From assembly GCF_900101545.1 (NCBI RefSeq), contig NZ_FMZU01000006.1, positions 62,001 to 126,000 on the forward strand: 64,000 bases of DNA, in the 5' to 3' direction. This DNA is from Variovorax sp. CF079. Lineage in GTDB: Bacteria > Pseudomonadota > Gammaproteobacteria > Burkholderiales > Burkholderiaceae_C. Both the position numbers and the translations under genes were made by a program. Below are positions 46,554 through 55,334 of this stretch, piece after piece. The notes under the pieces are model-generated. The model was not told where the DNA came from, made no database searches, and was given only the letters and a program-made list of their open reading frames with translations. Within the stretch, counting starts at the first letter, position 1, and each line of letters starts with the position of its first letter.

Positions 46554-47522
46554 CTATCGAGCAAGGAATTCGAGCGCCTTGGGCACAAAGTCGGCATGGA
46601 ACTGGAATACTCCGCCATGACCGGCATCGGGATAGATGAGCAGGGTGCTGTTCGGAAGCCGCCGCGCCAGGTCGCGCGAGTTCGTCGTTGGGACCATCCG
46701 GTCATCGTCACCATTGACGATGAGCACGGGATGCTTGACCACTGAAAGATCGGCAGGTTCTTTCTGGCCCCAGGCGCTCAGCGCTCGTAACTGCGCCACG
46801 TACGCGGTGATGGTGATCTCCTTGTCACGGTTCTCCGAGCGTTCCTTCAAACGCTGTAGAAGCGCCTTGCCAGCCTCGATGCCATTGGGCGTGCGAGTGA
46901 AGAACAGGAATTGCTTCGGATCCTGGCCGGTGAAGAAACCCCGAAGAAGGTCGTAGTTCGCGACTCTGGCCACGGTGCTGATGCCCTCGCCACCAGCGGG
47001 ACCTGTGCCCGCGAGAATCATCTTGCGGACGAGTTGCGGCTCCTTCAGCACGATTTCCTGGGCGATCATTCCACCCATCGAGAAGCCGAAGAGGTCAACC
47101 TGCTCGAACCCCTTCGCCTTAATGAAGGTGATGGCATCGTCGGCCATCTGCTCCATCGAACTGGACGGCGAGCCGCTGGATGCCCCGACGCCGCGGTTGT
47201 CGAAGGCGATCACGTGATGCTTCGCCGCAATGCCGTCCATGATCCGGGGGTCCCAGTTGTCCAGCACGGCGGCCAGATGGACGAGAAACACCACCGGCGT
47301 TCCGCCATTTTGCTTTCCCAACTCGCGGTATGCGAAATTGACTCCGCCTGCGGAGATGGATTTCGTTGGAACGTTTGTCCAGTGGATGCTCACCGCCTGG
47401 TCCATTGGCGGTGGACTGGTCTTCGCGCCGTCGGGCGGACCATCGCTTGCCCCTGCCGCCGGTGAAATAAATGGTGCAGCCAGGGCGATAGCCAGGACGC
47501 CTGCTTTGGGTAAACGACGCAT
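46554..47522 (-). CDS. Exported alpha/beta hydrolase
   Basis: This 322-residue alpha/beta hydrolase has a signal peptide (GVLAIALAAPFISPAAGAS). Catalytic elements are DNRGVGASSG, the nucleophile Ser in GFSMGGMIAQE, Asp in NGDDDRMVP and His in AGHGG. The oxyanion motif reads VHLAAVLDNWD. It could be a haloperoxidase- or lactonase-like esterase. It closes a five-gene minus-strand oxidoreductase set below the TetR at 51116. Confidence 0.83.
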   Translation of the reverse strand: MRRLPKAGVLAIALAAPFISPAAGASDGPPDGAKTSPPPMDQAVSIHWTNVPTKSISAGGVNFAYRELGKQNGGTPVVFLVHLAAVLDNWDPRIMDGIAAKHHVIAFDNRGVGASSGSPSSSMEQMADDAITFIKAKGFEQVDLFGFSMGGMIAQEIVLKEPQLVRKMILAGTGPAGGEGISTVARVANYDLLRGFFTGQDPKQFLFFTRTPNGIEAGKALLQRLKERSENRDKEITITAYVAQLRALSAWGQKEPADLSVVKHPVLIVNGDDDRMVPTTNSRDLARRLPNSTLLIYPDAGHGGVFQFHADFVPKALEFLAR

Positions 47523-47557
47523 TGCATGATCTCCAGGGTTGGAAACAGTCGGTCAGT

Positions 47558-48652
47558 TCATGCCGGCACACTGGATTGCTGCGCAAGGGTCGGGTAGTCG
47601 GTGTAGCCCCTTGGGCCTGGGGTGTAGAAGGTCGCCATGTCCACGGCATTCAGCGCCGCTTCGGCCCGCATGCGCTCCATCAGGTCGGGATTGGCGAGGA
47701 ACGGGCGGGCGAAGGCGATGAGATCTGCTTGGCCTGTCTTGAGCGCACTTTCTGCACCGGCACGATCGAAGCCGCCGGCAAGGATGAACAAGCCCTGGAA
47801 CGCAGCGCGAAGCCGAGCCTTCAACTCGGCAGGCATCGGCGGCGCGCCCATCGCCGAGTGATCGAGCAGGTGGACGTACAGCATGCCCAGCTGCGAGAGC
47901 TCCTGGGTGAGCGCCAAGTACTGAGCCTCGACGTCGGGGTAGGCTCCCGTGCTGTTGAACACGCCGTAAGGCGACAGCCGGATCCCGACGCGATCGGCGC
48001 CGATGGCGGCTGCCGTGGCGCGGGCGACCTCGAGCGCAAAGCGATTGCGGCCATTGATGTTGCCGCCGTAGGCGTCGGTGCGCTGGTTCACATTGGCGTT
48101 CAGGAACTGCTCGATCAGATAGCCGTTCGCGGCATGCAACTCAACGCCGTCGAATCCCGCTTCGATGGCGAGCTGCGCCGACTTGGCGTACTCCTCCACG
48201 GCGTGGGCGATGTCGATCGCGGTCATCGCCCGAGGGGCGCTGTGCGGCTGCATGCCCTGTGAGTCGGTGTACATCTCGCCGGGGCAGACATTGGCCATCG
48301 GTCCGACCACCTCCGCGCCTGCGGGCAGGTTGGCCGCATGGGTCACGCGACCGGTGTGCATGAGTTGCACGAAGATCTTGCCGCCCTTGGCATGGACCAC
48401 ATCTGTGACTGCCTTCCATCCGCGCACCTGCGCATCATTGAAGAGCCCCGGGATGCGTGCGTAGCCCAGGCCGTTGGGCGACGGCGAGGTACCCTCGGTG
48501 ATGATCAGGCCGGCCGTTGCACGCTGGCCGTAGTACTCGGCGATCAGTGCGTTGGGTGTGTTCGCATCGACGGCGCGACTGCGCGTCATTGGTGCCATGA
48601 CGGCGCGGTTGGCGAATTGAATTGAAGGTGCGACGAGAGGTTCGAAGAGCAT
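47558..48652 (-). CDS. Old Yellow Enzyme-family alkene reductase (NemA-like)
   Basis: This 364-residue FMN-dependent ene-reductase has LFEPLVAPSIQFANRAVMAPMTRSRA, the flavin/substrate residues in GVELHAANGYLIEQFLNANVNQRTD, and GIRLSPYG, FARPFLANPDL near the end. Such enzymes reduce activated alkenes, N-ethylmaleimide or nitro compounds with NAD(P)H. The neighbours (SDR, quinone-reductase-like enzyme, TetR) suggest an electrophile detoxification set. Confidence 0.9.
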   Translation of the reverse strand: MLFEPLVAPSIQFANRAVMAPMTRSRAVDANTPNALIAEYYGQRATAGLIITEGTSPSPNGLGYARIPGLFNDAQVRGWKAVTDVVHAKGGKIFVQLMHTGRVTHAANLPAGAEVVGPMANVCPGEMYTDSQGMQPHSAPRAMTAIDIAHAVEEYAKSAQLAIEAGFDGVELHAANGYLIEQFLNANVNQRTDAYGGNINGRNRFALEVARATAAAIGADRVGIRLSPYGVFNSTGAYPDVEAQYLALTQELSQLGMLYVHLLDHSAMGAPPMPAELKARLRAAFQGLFILAGGFDRAGAESALKTGQADLIAFARPFLANPDLMERMRAEAALNAVDMATFYTPGPRGYTDYPTLAQQSSVPA

Positions 48653-48722
48653 TGTGATCCTTGGTTGAATGCGGGGCGCTCGAGCCCTTGTTGTTGGCTG
48701 GTGATCCAGTCAGGTTTCGGGT

Positions 48723-49427
48723 TCAGGACGCCTGCGGGAGGTAGCTGGGCCTCGGCGCCGTCATCCCGCGCTTGACCTGCAGCGTGAGCTCATCGGCCAG
48801 CACCTCGTCGAAGCCCGACTCGAGTCCGTCGAGCGCACGCTTGACGATCTCCTCAGGACTGGACTTCGGGACATCGAACCCGCGCGTGAGATCGGTATCG
48901 ACGTAGGCCATGTGCAGTGCCAGCACTTGAGTTTTCTGCGTGGCCAGTTCGCTGCGAAGGGCATTGGTGAGCGACCAGGCTGCGGACTTGCTTGCCGAAT
49001 AGGCCGCCAGCTCGCCGCCGTTCACCCACGAGGCGACCGACAGGACGTTGAGCAACGCGCCGCCGCCGTTGGCTTTGAGAACCGGCGCGAAGGCCTTGCT
49101 CACGCGCAACACGGCGAAGAAATTGGTCTCGAAGATGCGCCGTGCGGCGTCTTCGCTATCGGCTGCGAGAAAGCCTCCCGTTTGGGCAATGCCGGCGTTG
49201 TTGATCACCAGCGTCACATCCGACGCCAGCGCTGCGGCGGACGACACGTCTTCCGACTTGGTGACGTCGAGTCGCAGGGCCTGAACACCGGATTGGGTGA
49301 CGGCCGCGGGGTCGCGTGCGCCCACATAGACCTTGCGGGCACCGCGGGCGAGCAGTTCGCGCGCGAACGCCAGGCCGATGCCGCGATTGGCACCTGTGAC
49401 GAGGGCAACTGCATTCTCAATCTTCAT
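48723..49427 (-). CDS. Short-chain dehydrogenase/reductase
   Basis: This 234-residue classical SDR has the NAD(P) site TGANRGIG, NNAG, catalytic Ser in NVLSVASW and the YxxxK motif in YSASKSA, with a helical C-terminus. The substrate is not evident. ATG 49427 has TTTGGAGA at a proper distance; an in-frame start four codons upstream exists. Confidence 0.86.
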   Translation of the reverse strand: MKIENAVALVTGANRGIGLAFARELLARGARKVYVGARDPAAVTQSGVQALRLDVTKSEDVSSAAALASDVTLVINNAGIAQTGGFLAADSEDAARRIFETNFFAVLRVSKAFAPVLKANGGGALLNVLSVASWVNGGELAAYSASKSAAWSLTNALRSELATQKTQVLALHMAYVDTDLTRGFDVPKSSPEEIVKRALDGLESGFDEVLADELTLQVKRGMTAPRPSYLPQAS

Positions 49428-49550
49428 GGGAATCTCCAAAGAGGGGGGACAAACAGATTCAGCTGCCGGCTTTCAGGTCTTCCAGCAACACCGAAATGAA
49501 CAAAACGCACTTGAACTTGGCGACGGCATTTCCCTTGGCGGGACTTGCCT

Positions 49551-50552
49551 CTATCTCACCTTGACGACGACCTTGCCCTTTGCGCGGCCGGCTTCGACGT
49601 AGGCCAGGGCTTCATTGGTTGATTCGAACGGGAACACCCGGTCCATCACGGGGCGGATGACGCCAGCATCGAAGAGACGGGTGATCTCGCGCAGTTGGCT
49701 TCCGTTCGCCTTCATGAAGAGGAACGAGAAGCTGACCCCGCGGCTCTTTGCCTTTCGTCTGATTCCAGAGCTCAGCAGCCGCATGACCAGTTTCACGAAC
49801 CCCGGTGCCCCGATTTCCTTGCCGAATTCGGGATCAGGCGGTCCGGAGATGGTGATGAGCTTTCCGCCGCGCTTGAGCACGCGAAGGGATTTTTCGAGCG
49901 TCTTGCCGTCCTGGCTGTTCAGGACCACGTCGTAGTCGCGCAAGACATCCTCAAAGTCCTGCGTCTTGTAGTCGATGACGACGTCTGCGCCCAGACTCTT
50001 CACGAGCGCGACATTGGTCGTGCTCGTCGTCGTGGCAACGGTTGCGCCCAGATGCTTGGCCAACTGAATCGCAAAAGTGCCTACGCCGCCGGAGCCCGCC
50101 TGAATGAAGACCTTCTGGCCCCTCTTCAGATCGGCCTTCTCGATCAGTGCCTGCCAGACCGTCAGGGCCACCAGGGGGATGGAAGCGGCTTCTTCCATCG
50201 TGAGACCCTTGGGCTTGAGCGCCAGCGAAGCTTCCTTGACGGGGACGAATTCAGCGAACGTGCCGATCCGAAAATCATCCGCCCGCGCATAGACCTCATC
50301 GCCCAGCTTGAACTGCCGCACGCGCGGACCGACCTTGACGACCACCCCAGCTACGTCGTGGCCCAGGACGAGGGGCAGGCGATAGGGCAGGATGAGCTTG
50401 AACTCACCATCCCTGATCTTGGAATCCAGCAGGTTCACGCCAGCGGCGTGGACCTGGACCAGGACCTCGTCATCGCGCAGCTCCGGATCCGGCATGTCTG
50501 CCAACCGCAACGCGCGCTTCTTTCCATATCGCTCGAGAACAAATGCCTTCAC
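49551..50552 (-). CDS. NADP-dependent oxidoreductase, quinone-reductase-like MDR
   Basis: This 333-residue medium-chain reductase has a conserved AAGVNLLDSKIRDG, LGHDVAGVVVKVG, a nucleotide-binding QAGSGGVGTFAIQLAKHLGA and ADVVIDYKTQDF. It lacks the zinc-binding cysteines, so it is a quinone oxidoreductase or enoyl-reductase-like member. It is ten bases after the DUF2147 gene, in the same operon. Confidence 0.87.
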   Translation of the reverse strand: MKAFVLERYGKKRALRLADMPDPELRDDEVLVQVHAAGVNLLDSKIRDGEFKLILPYRLPLVLGHDVAGVVVKVGPRVRQFKLGDEVYARADDFRIGTFAEFVPVKEASLALKPKGLTMEEAASIPLVALTVWQALIEKADLKRGQKVFIQAGSGGVGTFAIQLAKHLGATVATTTSTTNVALVKSLGADVVIDYKTQDFEDVLRDYDVVLNSQDGKTLEKSLRVLKRGGKLITISGPPDPEFGKEIGAPGFVKLVMRLLSSGIRRKAKSRGVSFSFLFMKANGSQLREITRLFDAGVIRPVMDRVFPFESTNEALAYVEAGRAKGKVVVKVR

Positions 50553-50561
50553 GGTTCTTCC

Positions 50562-51065
50562 TCATTCCTGGCGCAACCAGGTTTGCGAACGGCCCAGCAT
50601 TGGCACACCGATGTAGCCGCGCACGCTGAGCTTCTTGCCGCTGTCGATCAGGCGCACATTGCTGCGATAGACCTTGCCGTTGTCCGGATCGAGAATCTGG
50701 CCGCCGGCATATTCGTCGCCGTCCTTCGTCAGGCCATTCAGAATCACCAGCCCGATGACTGGTGCGTTCTTGTTTGCGCCTTCGCACTTGTCGCACTTCG
50801 GATTCGGGTCTTCATTCGGAGCCGGGAACACTTTCTCGATCTTGCCCAGCAGGGCTCCATTCGATTCCGTGATTCGGACCAGTGCCCTCGGCTTGCCGCT
50901 GACGTCGTCGACGTTCTTCCACAGGCCAATGGGCGACGCCTCGTTTGCCCAGACTGGCGGCATCGTGAGCGCTGCGGCCGCGGCGAAGGCTTTGAACGCG
51001 AGTGCGGGCAGGAGCGGGAGGGCAAGAGAGCGAGGGTTGCCAGAGGATTTATATTTATGTCGCAT
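50562..51065 (-). CDS. Exported DUF2147 family protein
   Basis: This 167-residue protein has a signal-like segment (LALPLLPALAFKAFAAAAALTMPPVWA). The DUF2147 domain follows: IGLWKNVDDVSGKPRALVRITESNGALLGKIEKVF, NPKCDKCEG, VILNGLTKDGDEYAGGQILDPDNGKVYRSNVRL and LSVRGYIGVPMLGRSQTWLR. DUF2147 is a periplasmic family of unknown role, often stress-linked. The start could be ATG 51065 or 51077; both lie within a palindrome matching that of the TetR gene. Confidence 0.82.
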   Translation of the reverse strand: MRHKYKSSGNPRSLALPLLPALAFKAFAAAAALTMPPVWANEASPIGLWKNVDDVSGKPRALVRITESNGALLGKIEKVFPAPNEDPNPKCDKCEGANKNAPVIGLVILNGLTKDGDEYAGGQILDPDNGKVYRSNVRLIDSGKKLSVRGYIGVPMLGRSQTWLRQE

Positions 51066-51077
51066 GATGCTCATCAT
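51064..51077. promoter_or_regulatory. Palindrome at the DUF2147 start (TetR operator candidate)
   Basis: ATGATGCTCATCAT overlaps the start codon(s) of the DUF2147 gene. Its arms ATGATG/CATCAT match the palindrome at 51702 over the TetR gene start, and the shared context extends to TATGATG--CATCATGCGA on the minus strand. Confidence 0.55.
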
Positions 51078-51115
51078 ATTTGTGGTCGAACGAAAAGCGT
51101 CGTTTCTCGGTGGAT

Positions 51116-51703
51116 TCAGGCGGGAGGCAGGTGCTTGAGTGCGGCCTCGCACAGGCTGGCCGATAGTGCGGGCTCGTCGACCGCACGAGCCAACAGCAAC
51201 GTGCCCACCATGGTGGCGACGGTCACGAGTGCTCGTTCGTGGGCACCGGGCTGCCCCCAGTCAGGCGACTGACGGGCGACAAGATCGATCATTTCCTTGA
51301 TGTGCCGGGTGGTCACTCGGCGTACTTCGGATGCCTGGCGCGGCGTCTCCGAGCCCAGTGCGGCCAGGGGGCATCCCATTTCAACCTGCTCCAGGTGCTC
51401 CCGCGATAGGTAGGTGCGAAGCATGGATGCCAAAGCCTGCTCGGGGGGCACGCTGGCGACAACGTCCGCCGCTACGGCGGCTGACTCGGCGCACGCCCGA
51501 TTCGCTGCTTCTGCCAACATGGCCTCGCGCGACTCGAAATGGGCGTAGAAGGCGCCATGGGTCAGGCCGGCCTCCTTCATGATGTCGGCGACTCCAGTAC
51601 CGTCATAGCCGCTACGACGGATCGCCCGTGCAGCTGCGCACACGATGCGTTCGTGTGAAGCTTCCTTGGCTGCCGTTCTGACGTTGTGCTTTGCGTTTCG
51701 CAT
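51116..51703 (-). CDS. TetR-family regulator of the oxidoreductase set
   Basis: This 195-residue TetR regulator has the HTH: ERIVCAAARAIRRSGYDGTGVADIMKEAGLTHGAFYAHFESREAMLAEAANRAC, typical of regulators controlling SDR/oxidoreductase genes. The ligand domain contains EMGCPLAALGSE. Starts at 51703 and 51715 are both possible and lie within an operator-like palindrome. It is 50 bases upstream of the DUF2147 gene on the same strand. Confidence 0.86.
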   Translation of the reverse strand: MRNAKHNVRTAAKEASHERIVCAAARAIRRSGYDGTGVADIMKEAGLTHGAFYAHFESREAMLAEAANRACAESAAVAADVVASVPPEQALASMLRTYLSREHLEQVEMGCPLAALGSETPRQASEVRRVTTRHIKEMIDLVARQSPDWGQPGAHERALVTVATMVGTLLLARAVDEPALSASLCEAALKHLPPA

Positions 51704-51715
51704 GATGTGCATCAT
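51702..51715. promoter_or_regulatory. Palindrome at the TetR start (autoregulatory operator candidate)
   Basis: ATGATGTGCATCAT overlaps the TetR start codons and has the same arms as the site at 51064-51077. Confidence 0.55.
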
Positions 51716-51747
51716 ACATGATTTCGCAAAGCACGTAGCCCTCGGAC

Positions 51748-52722
51748 TCACTCCGACGGGATGCCCGCCTCCTTGACGACCTTGCCCCACTTTGCGAGGT
51801 CGGACTTGATCAGTGCGGCGTACTCCTGCGGCGTTCCGCCCTGGATCTCGATGCCCGCAGCCTCCAGCTTGGCCCGCACGTCAGGCAGCTTCAGCGCCGC
51901 GTTGATCTCGGCATTGAGCTTGGTGACAATCGCCTTGGGCGTGCCGGCAGGCGCCAGGAACCCGCCATTCGTGTTGGCGTCGTAGCCCTTGAGCCCCTGT
52001 TCGTCCGCCGTCGGCACGTCCGGCAGAGACGTTGTTCGCTTGCGGGTCGACACCGCAATGGCGCGTACGTTGCCGGCCTTCACCTGCGACTGGATGGCGC
52101 TGATCGTGTCGATGTAGAGCGCAGTGCGCCCGGCCAGCAGATCCGGGTGGGCAGCGGCAGATCCCTTGTAAGGGACCAGCAGCACCTGCGCGCCGCTCGC
52201 CATGCGGAACATCTCTGCCGCCATTTCCTGAGCACTGCCGCGGCCAGAGGTGGCGACCTTGGACTGGTCCGGATTGGCCTTCATCCAGGCCACGAACTCG
52301 GGCAGTGTCTTGGCGGGAATCTGCGGGTAGATCGCGAACACCAGCGGAACCTCGTGGGTGTAGACGATGGGCTCGAAGCTTTTCTCCGGATCCCAGCCCA
52401 GGTTCTTGAACAGGAACTTGTTGATGTTGTGGCTGCCGCCCACGATGCCGATCGTGTAGCCATCGGGCGCGGCTTTGGCGAGGACATCCGTGCCGAGGTT
52501 GTTGGATGCGCCAGGCCTGTTGTCGACGACCACCGGCTGACCCATCGACACCGCGAGCTTGTCTCCGACGACGCGCGCAATGGTGTCGATAGCGCCGCCC
52601 GGCGGGGCGGGCACGATGATCTTGATAGCGCGGGTCGGGTAGGCCTGGGCCGATGCCAAGGTCGGCACCACGGCCAGGGACGCCGAGGCGGCAAGGATCT
52701 TGAACAGGGCTGTGAGTTGCAT
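51748..52722 (-). CDS. Bug/TctC-type solute-binding protein
   Basis: This 324-residue receptor has a signal peptide (ASASLAVVPTLASAQA), then YPTRAIKIIVPAPPGGAIDTIARVVGDKLAVSMGQPVVVDNRPGASNNLG and VPYKGSAAAHPDLLAGRTALYID. It belongs to the tripartite tricarboxylate transporter receptor family. It lies 49 bases after the 2-hydroxyacid dehydrogenase gene, which suggests that the bound ligand is a carboxylate related to that enzyme. Confidence 0.9.
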   Translation of the reverse strand: MQLTALFKILAASASLAVVPTLASAQAYPTRAIKIIVPAPPGGAIDTIARVVGDKLAVSMGQPVVVDNRPGASNNLGTDVLAKAAPDGYTIGIVGGSHNINKFLFKNLGWDPEKSFEPIVYTHEVPLVFAIYPQIPAKTLPEFVAWMKANPDQSKVATSGRGSAQEMAAEMFRMASGAQVLLVPYKGSAAAHPDLLAGRTALYIDTISAIQSQVKAGNVRAIAVSTRKRTTSLPDVPTADEQGLKGYDANTNGGFLAPAGTPKAIVTKLNAEINAALKLPDVRAKLEAAGIEIQGGTPQEYAALIKSDLAKWGKVVKEAGIPSE

Positions 52723-52771
52723 AGGAGTCTCCTCTTGTGGGTGGGTAAATCGTCATGAAGCGCCGGCGGGC

Positions 52772-53725
52772 TCAGGTGGTCAGGCTCATCGTCGGGCGTT
52801 CGCCTGCCAGGGCCTGAGCGAGGCTGTCAAGCACCATCTCGCCCATGGCGGTTCGGGTCTCCCAGGTGGCACTGGCGCGGTGGGCCTGGAGGGTCACGCT
52901 GTCGGACTGGCGCAGCGTCAGGGGAACGCGGGGTTCGTCGACGAACACGTCCAAGCCCGCACCGGCAATGCGACCGGCGGCCAGCGCCTCTGTCAGGTCA
53001 ACCTCATTGACTAGGCGGCCACGGGCGACGTTGACCAGGAAGCCGCTTGGGCCGAGCGCTTCGAGCACGGCCGCGTTGACGATGCCTTCGGCCGTGTCCG
53101 CCGCCGCACACAGTACCAGCGCGTCGGAGTCACGCGCGAGGTCCACCAGGTACGGCACGAACCGGTGGGGGATGTCGTCCATGGGGTGCAGATCGGTATA
53201 GCTGATCGGGCAGCCAAAGGCCGCCGCCCGAGCCGCGACGGCGCGGCCCACCCTTCCCATTCCGACGATTCCAACGCGCATGCCGCTGAACCGGCGCGCG
53301 AGTGGGATGGCGCTGGGTTGGGGGCTAAGTTCCCACTGGCCGCCGCGCACGAAGCGGTCGCCGGCACACAGGTTTCGGCAAGCAGCGATCAGCAACCCGA
53401 TGGCCAGATCGGCCACGTCTTCGGTCAGCGCGCCCAGGGTTGCGGTGACGGGCAGGCCACGGCCTCGGCAGTACGCCAGATCCACAGCGTCGGTGCCGAC
53501 TCCGTTGACGGCCACGACCTTGAGGCCAGGCAACTGCTCCAGCATCGGTCGCGAAATGCCGGTGTGCCCGCCGGTGATCACGGCGTCGACGGATGCGCCA
53601 TGTTCACGCAGCCAGGCCTCGCGGCCGGTTGCCTCGAAGTATTTGTGAACCGTGTAGAGCGATGCGAGCTTGTCGTTGATCGCAGGGATCAGGATCGGAT
53701 TGAGTTGGAGGACCTGGGGTTTCAT
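52772..53725 (-). CDS. D-2-hydroxyacid dehydrogenase (hydroxypyruvate/glyoxylate reductase-like)
   Basis: This 317-residue NAD-dependent dehydrogenase has the nucleotide-binding motif VGIVGMGRVGRAVA. The catalytic Arg is in NVARGRLVNEVDL, Glu in DVFVDEPRVP, and the acid His is in QAHRAS. The substrate may be hydroxypyruvate, glyoxylate or a related keto acid. ATG 53725 is taken at the conserved start. It is divergent from the HTH-citrate-synthase gene across a short AT-rich promoter region. Confidence 0.9.
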   Translation of the reverse strand: MKPQVLQLNPILIPAINDKLASLYTVHKYFEATGREAWLREHGASVDAVITGGHTGISRPMLEQLPGLKVVAVNGVGTDAVDLAYCRGRGLPVTATLGALTEDVADLAIGLLIAACRNLCAGDRFVRGGQWELSPQPSAIPLARRFSGMRVGIVGMGRVGRAVAARAAAFGCPISYTDLHPMDDIPHRFVPYLVDLARDSDALVLCAAADTAEGIVNAAVLEALGPSGFLVNVARGRLVNEVDLTEALAAGRIAGAGLDVFVDEPRVPLTLRQSDSVTLQAHRASATWETRTAMGEMVLDSLAQALAGERPTMSLTT

Positions 53726-53801
53726 GTGAATTCGTTCAACGGGGCAGACGTGTCCCATGTGTCCAAGACGGCTTCTTCAGGATGGGAGCATGTTGTTAAT
53801 G

Positions 53802-53837
53802 ATTGATTAATAAGTCAATATTGATGTATAAAATCAA
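53802..53837. promoter_or_regulatory. AT-rich divergent promoter with two TTGA/TCAA inverted repeats
   Basis: Two repeats occur in tandem: ATTGATTAATAAGTCAAT (53802-53819) and TTGATGTATAAAATCAA (53821-53837). Both have TTGA..TCAA arms separated by eight or nine bases. They are candidate sites for the HTH-containing protein encoded next to them. Confidence 0.45.
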
Positions 53838-53862
53838 CATATAAACTTTCTCGCACCCGACC

Positions 53863-55026
53863 ATGGTTTCCTGGATTTCGATGGACGAGGTGTGCCACCT
53901 TCTCGGGGTGCGACCCCAGACGGTTTACGCCTACGTGAGCCGCGGCAAGCTCGAAGTCATGCCCGATCCGGCCGATACGCGCCGTAGCCTGTACCGCGCC
54001 GAGGACGTAGCAAGCTTGGCCAAGCGCAAACAGGCCGGCCGCAAACACGAGACCCTGGCCGCCAACACGCTGTTCGGCTCGGAGCCCAGCATCCCGACGG
54101 CCCTGTGTGCGTTCTTTCGCGGGCGCCCGTATTACTGCGGCCAGGATGCCGTGAGCCTGGCCCGGTCGGCCACCCTGGAAGATGTGGCTCAACTGTTGTG
54201 GGGCGCGGAGCAACCCGCCGACTTTTCGTCCGCTGCGCTGATGCGCTCGGGCAAGCCTGGACGAGTCGCTGCTTTCACTGCCTTGGCCGGTCTGGCAGCC
54301 GCCGGGCATTCCACCCGTGGACGTCTGACACGGGTGCTGCACAACGAGGGCCAGAGTTTGGTGGGTCAGTTGGCCAATGCATTCGGTGCCCAGCCGGGGC
54401 GCCAGCCGCTGCACGTGCGCTTTGCGCAAGGGTGGAAACAATCGACCCAGGTGGCTGATTTGCTGCGAACTGCCATGGTGTTGCTGGTCGACCATGAATT
54501 GACAAGTTCAGCCTTTGTCGCGCGCATTGCGGCTTCGACAGGCGCGTCGTTGCCGGCATGCCTTCTGGCCGGATTGACCACGCTGTCGGGCCCGTTGCAT
54601 GGTGATGCCTCAGGCCGCGTCCAGGCGCTGTTCAGCGAAGTGGAACGACTTGGAGAGGACCAGGTGGTGGCCCACTACCTGTCGACCGGTTTGCCCTTGG
54701 CAGGATTTGGTCACCACCTCTATCCCGATGGCGATCCGCGCGCAGCCGCCTTGCTGGCGTTGTTCGAGCCCTCGGAGGTGATCGCGCGCTTCATCCAGAA
54801 GGTGACGAACCTGACCGGTTTGCAGCCCAACATCGACGTGGCCCTGGCCGCCCTGGTTGCGCACCATCGACTGCCCGCCGATGCGGCCTTTGGCCTGTTT
54901 GCAACGGCGCGCAGTGTCGGGTTGCTGGCGCACAGCTTGGAACAACTGGGCGTGGCGCAAGTGATCCGCCCACGCGGGCGCTATGTGGGCCCGATACCCA
55001 ACATGCCGCAGGGCGCCCGAACTTAG
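53863..55026 (+). CDS. Citrate synthase-like enzyme with N-terminal DNA-binding HTH
   Basis: This 387-residue protein fuses an excisionase/MerR-type HTH (residues 5-60; ISMDEVCHLLGVRPQTVYAYVSRGKLEVMPDPADTRRSLYRAEDV) to a citrate synthase domain. Catalytic residues are kept: His in GPLHGDASGR, His in AGFGHHLYPDGDPRA and Asp in QPNIDVALAAL. The usual GHRVY has become GHHLY. This domain pairing suggests a regulator sensing an acyl-CoA or carboxylate, a DNA-bound enzyme, or both. It is divergent from a 2-hydroxyacid dehydrogenase/TctC pair, its likely target. Confidence 0.85.
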   Translation: MVSWISMDEVCHLLGVRPQTVYAYVSRGKLEVMPDPADTRRSLYRAEDVASLAKRKQAGRKHETLAANTLFGSEPSIPTALCAFFRGRPYYCGQDAVSLARSATLEDVAQLLWGAEQPADFSSAALMRSGKPGRVAAFTALAGLAAAGHSTRGRLTRVLHNEGQSLVGQLANAFGAQPGRQPLHVRFAQGWKQSTQVADLLRTAMVLLVDHELTSSAFVARIAASTGASLPACLLAGLTTLSGPLHGDASGRVQALFSEVERLGEDQVVAHYLSTGLPLAGFGHHLYPDGDPRAAALLALFEPSEVIARFIQKVTNLTGLQPNIDVALAALVAHHRLPADAAFGLFATARSVGLLAHSLEQLGVAQVIRPRGRYVGPIPNMPQGART

Positions 55027-55334
55027 GCGGCCTCTGCCGTTCGAGCTTCTGCCGGCGACCAGGGCCCTTCGAGCGTGTATCGGATCCACCGAATGGTGCC
55101 GGCGTGTTGCATGACCGTCGTCACTATGCCGCCCGGCACGACGAGGATGTCGGGCGCCGCATTGCCAAAGGCCGCGTTGGGTACGACGCGAAGGCCATGG
55201 CGCGCCCTCGCGCTGCAGCGCCTTGCGAACGAACGCTTCGCGTCTTTCTTCATTCCTGCCTCGTCCTGGGTGCGAGAAATCTGTTCGACGACTTCGCCAG
55301 GCGCGCGTCCTGGCCGGTCAATCGGCGTACTCAC
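55023..55334 (-). pseudogene. DJ-1/PfpI-type fragment
   Basis: The minus strand encodes a C-terminal piece with LRVVPNAAFGNAAPDILVVPGGIVTTVMQHAGTIRWIR, a pattern of DJ-1/PfpI or GATase1-like domains from AraC-type regulators. The reading then becomes unrelated. The flanks do not complete the fold, so it is probably a remnant. The start is arbitrary. Confidence 0.45.
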
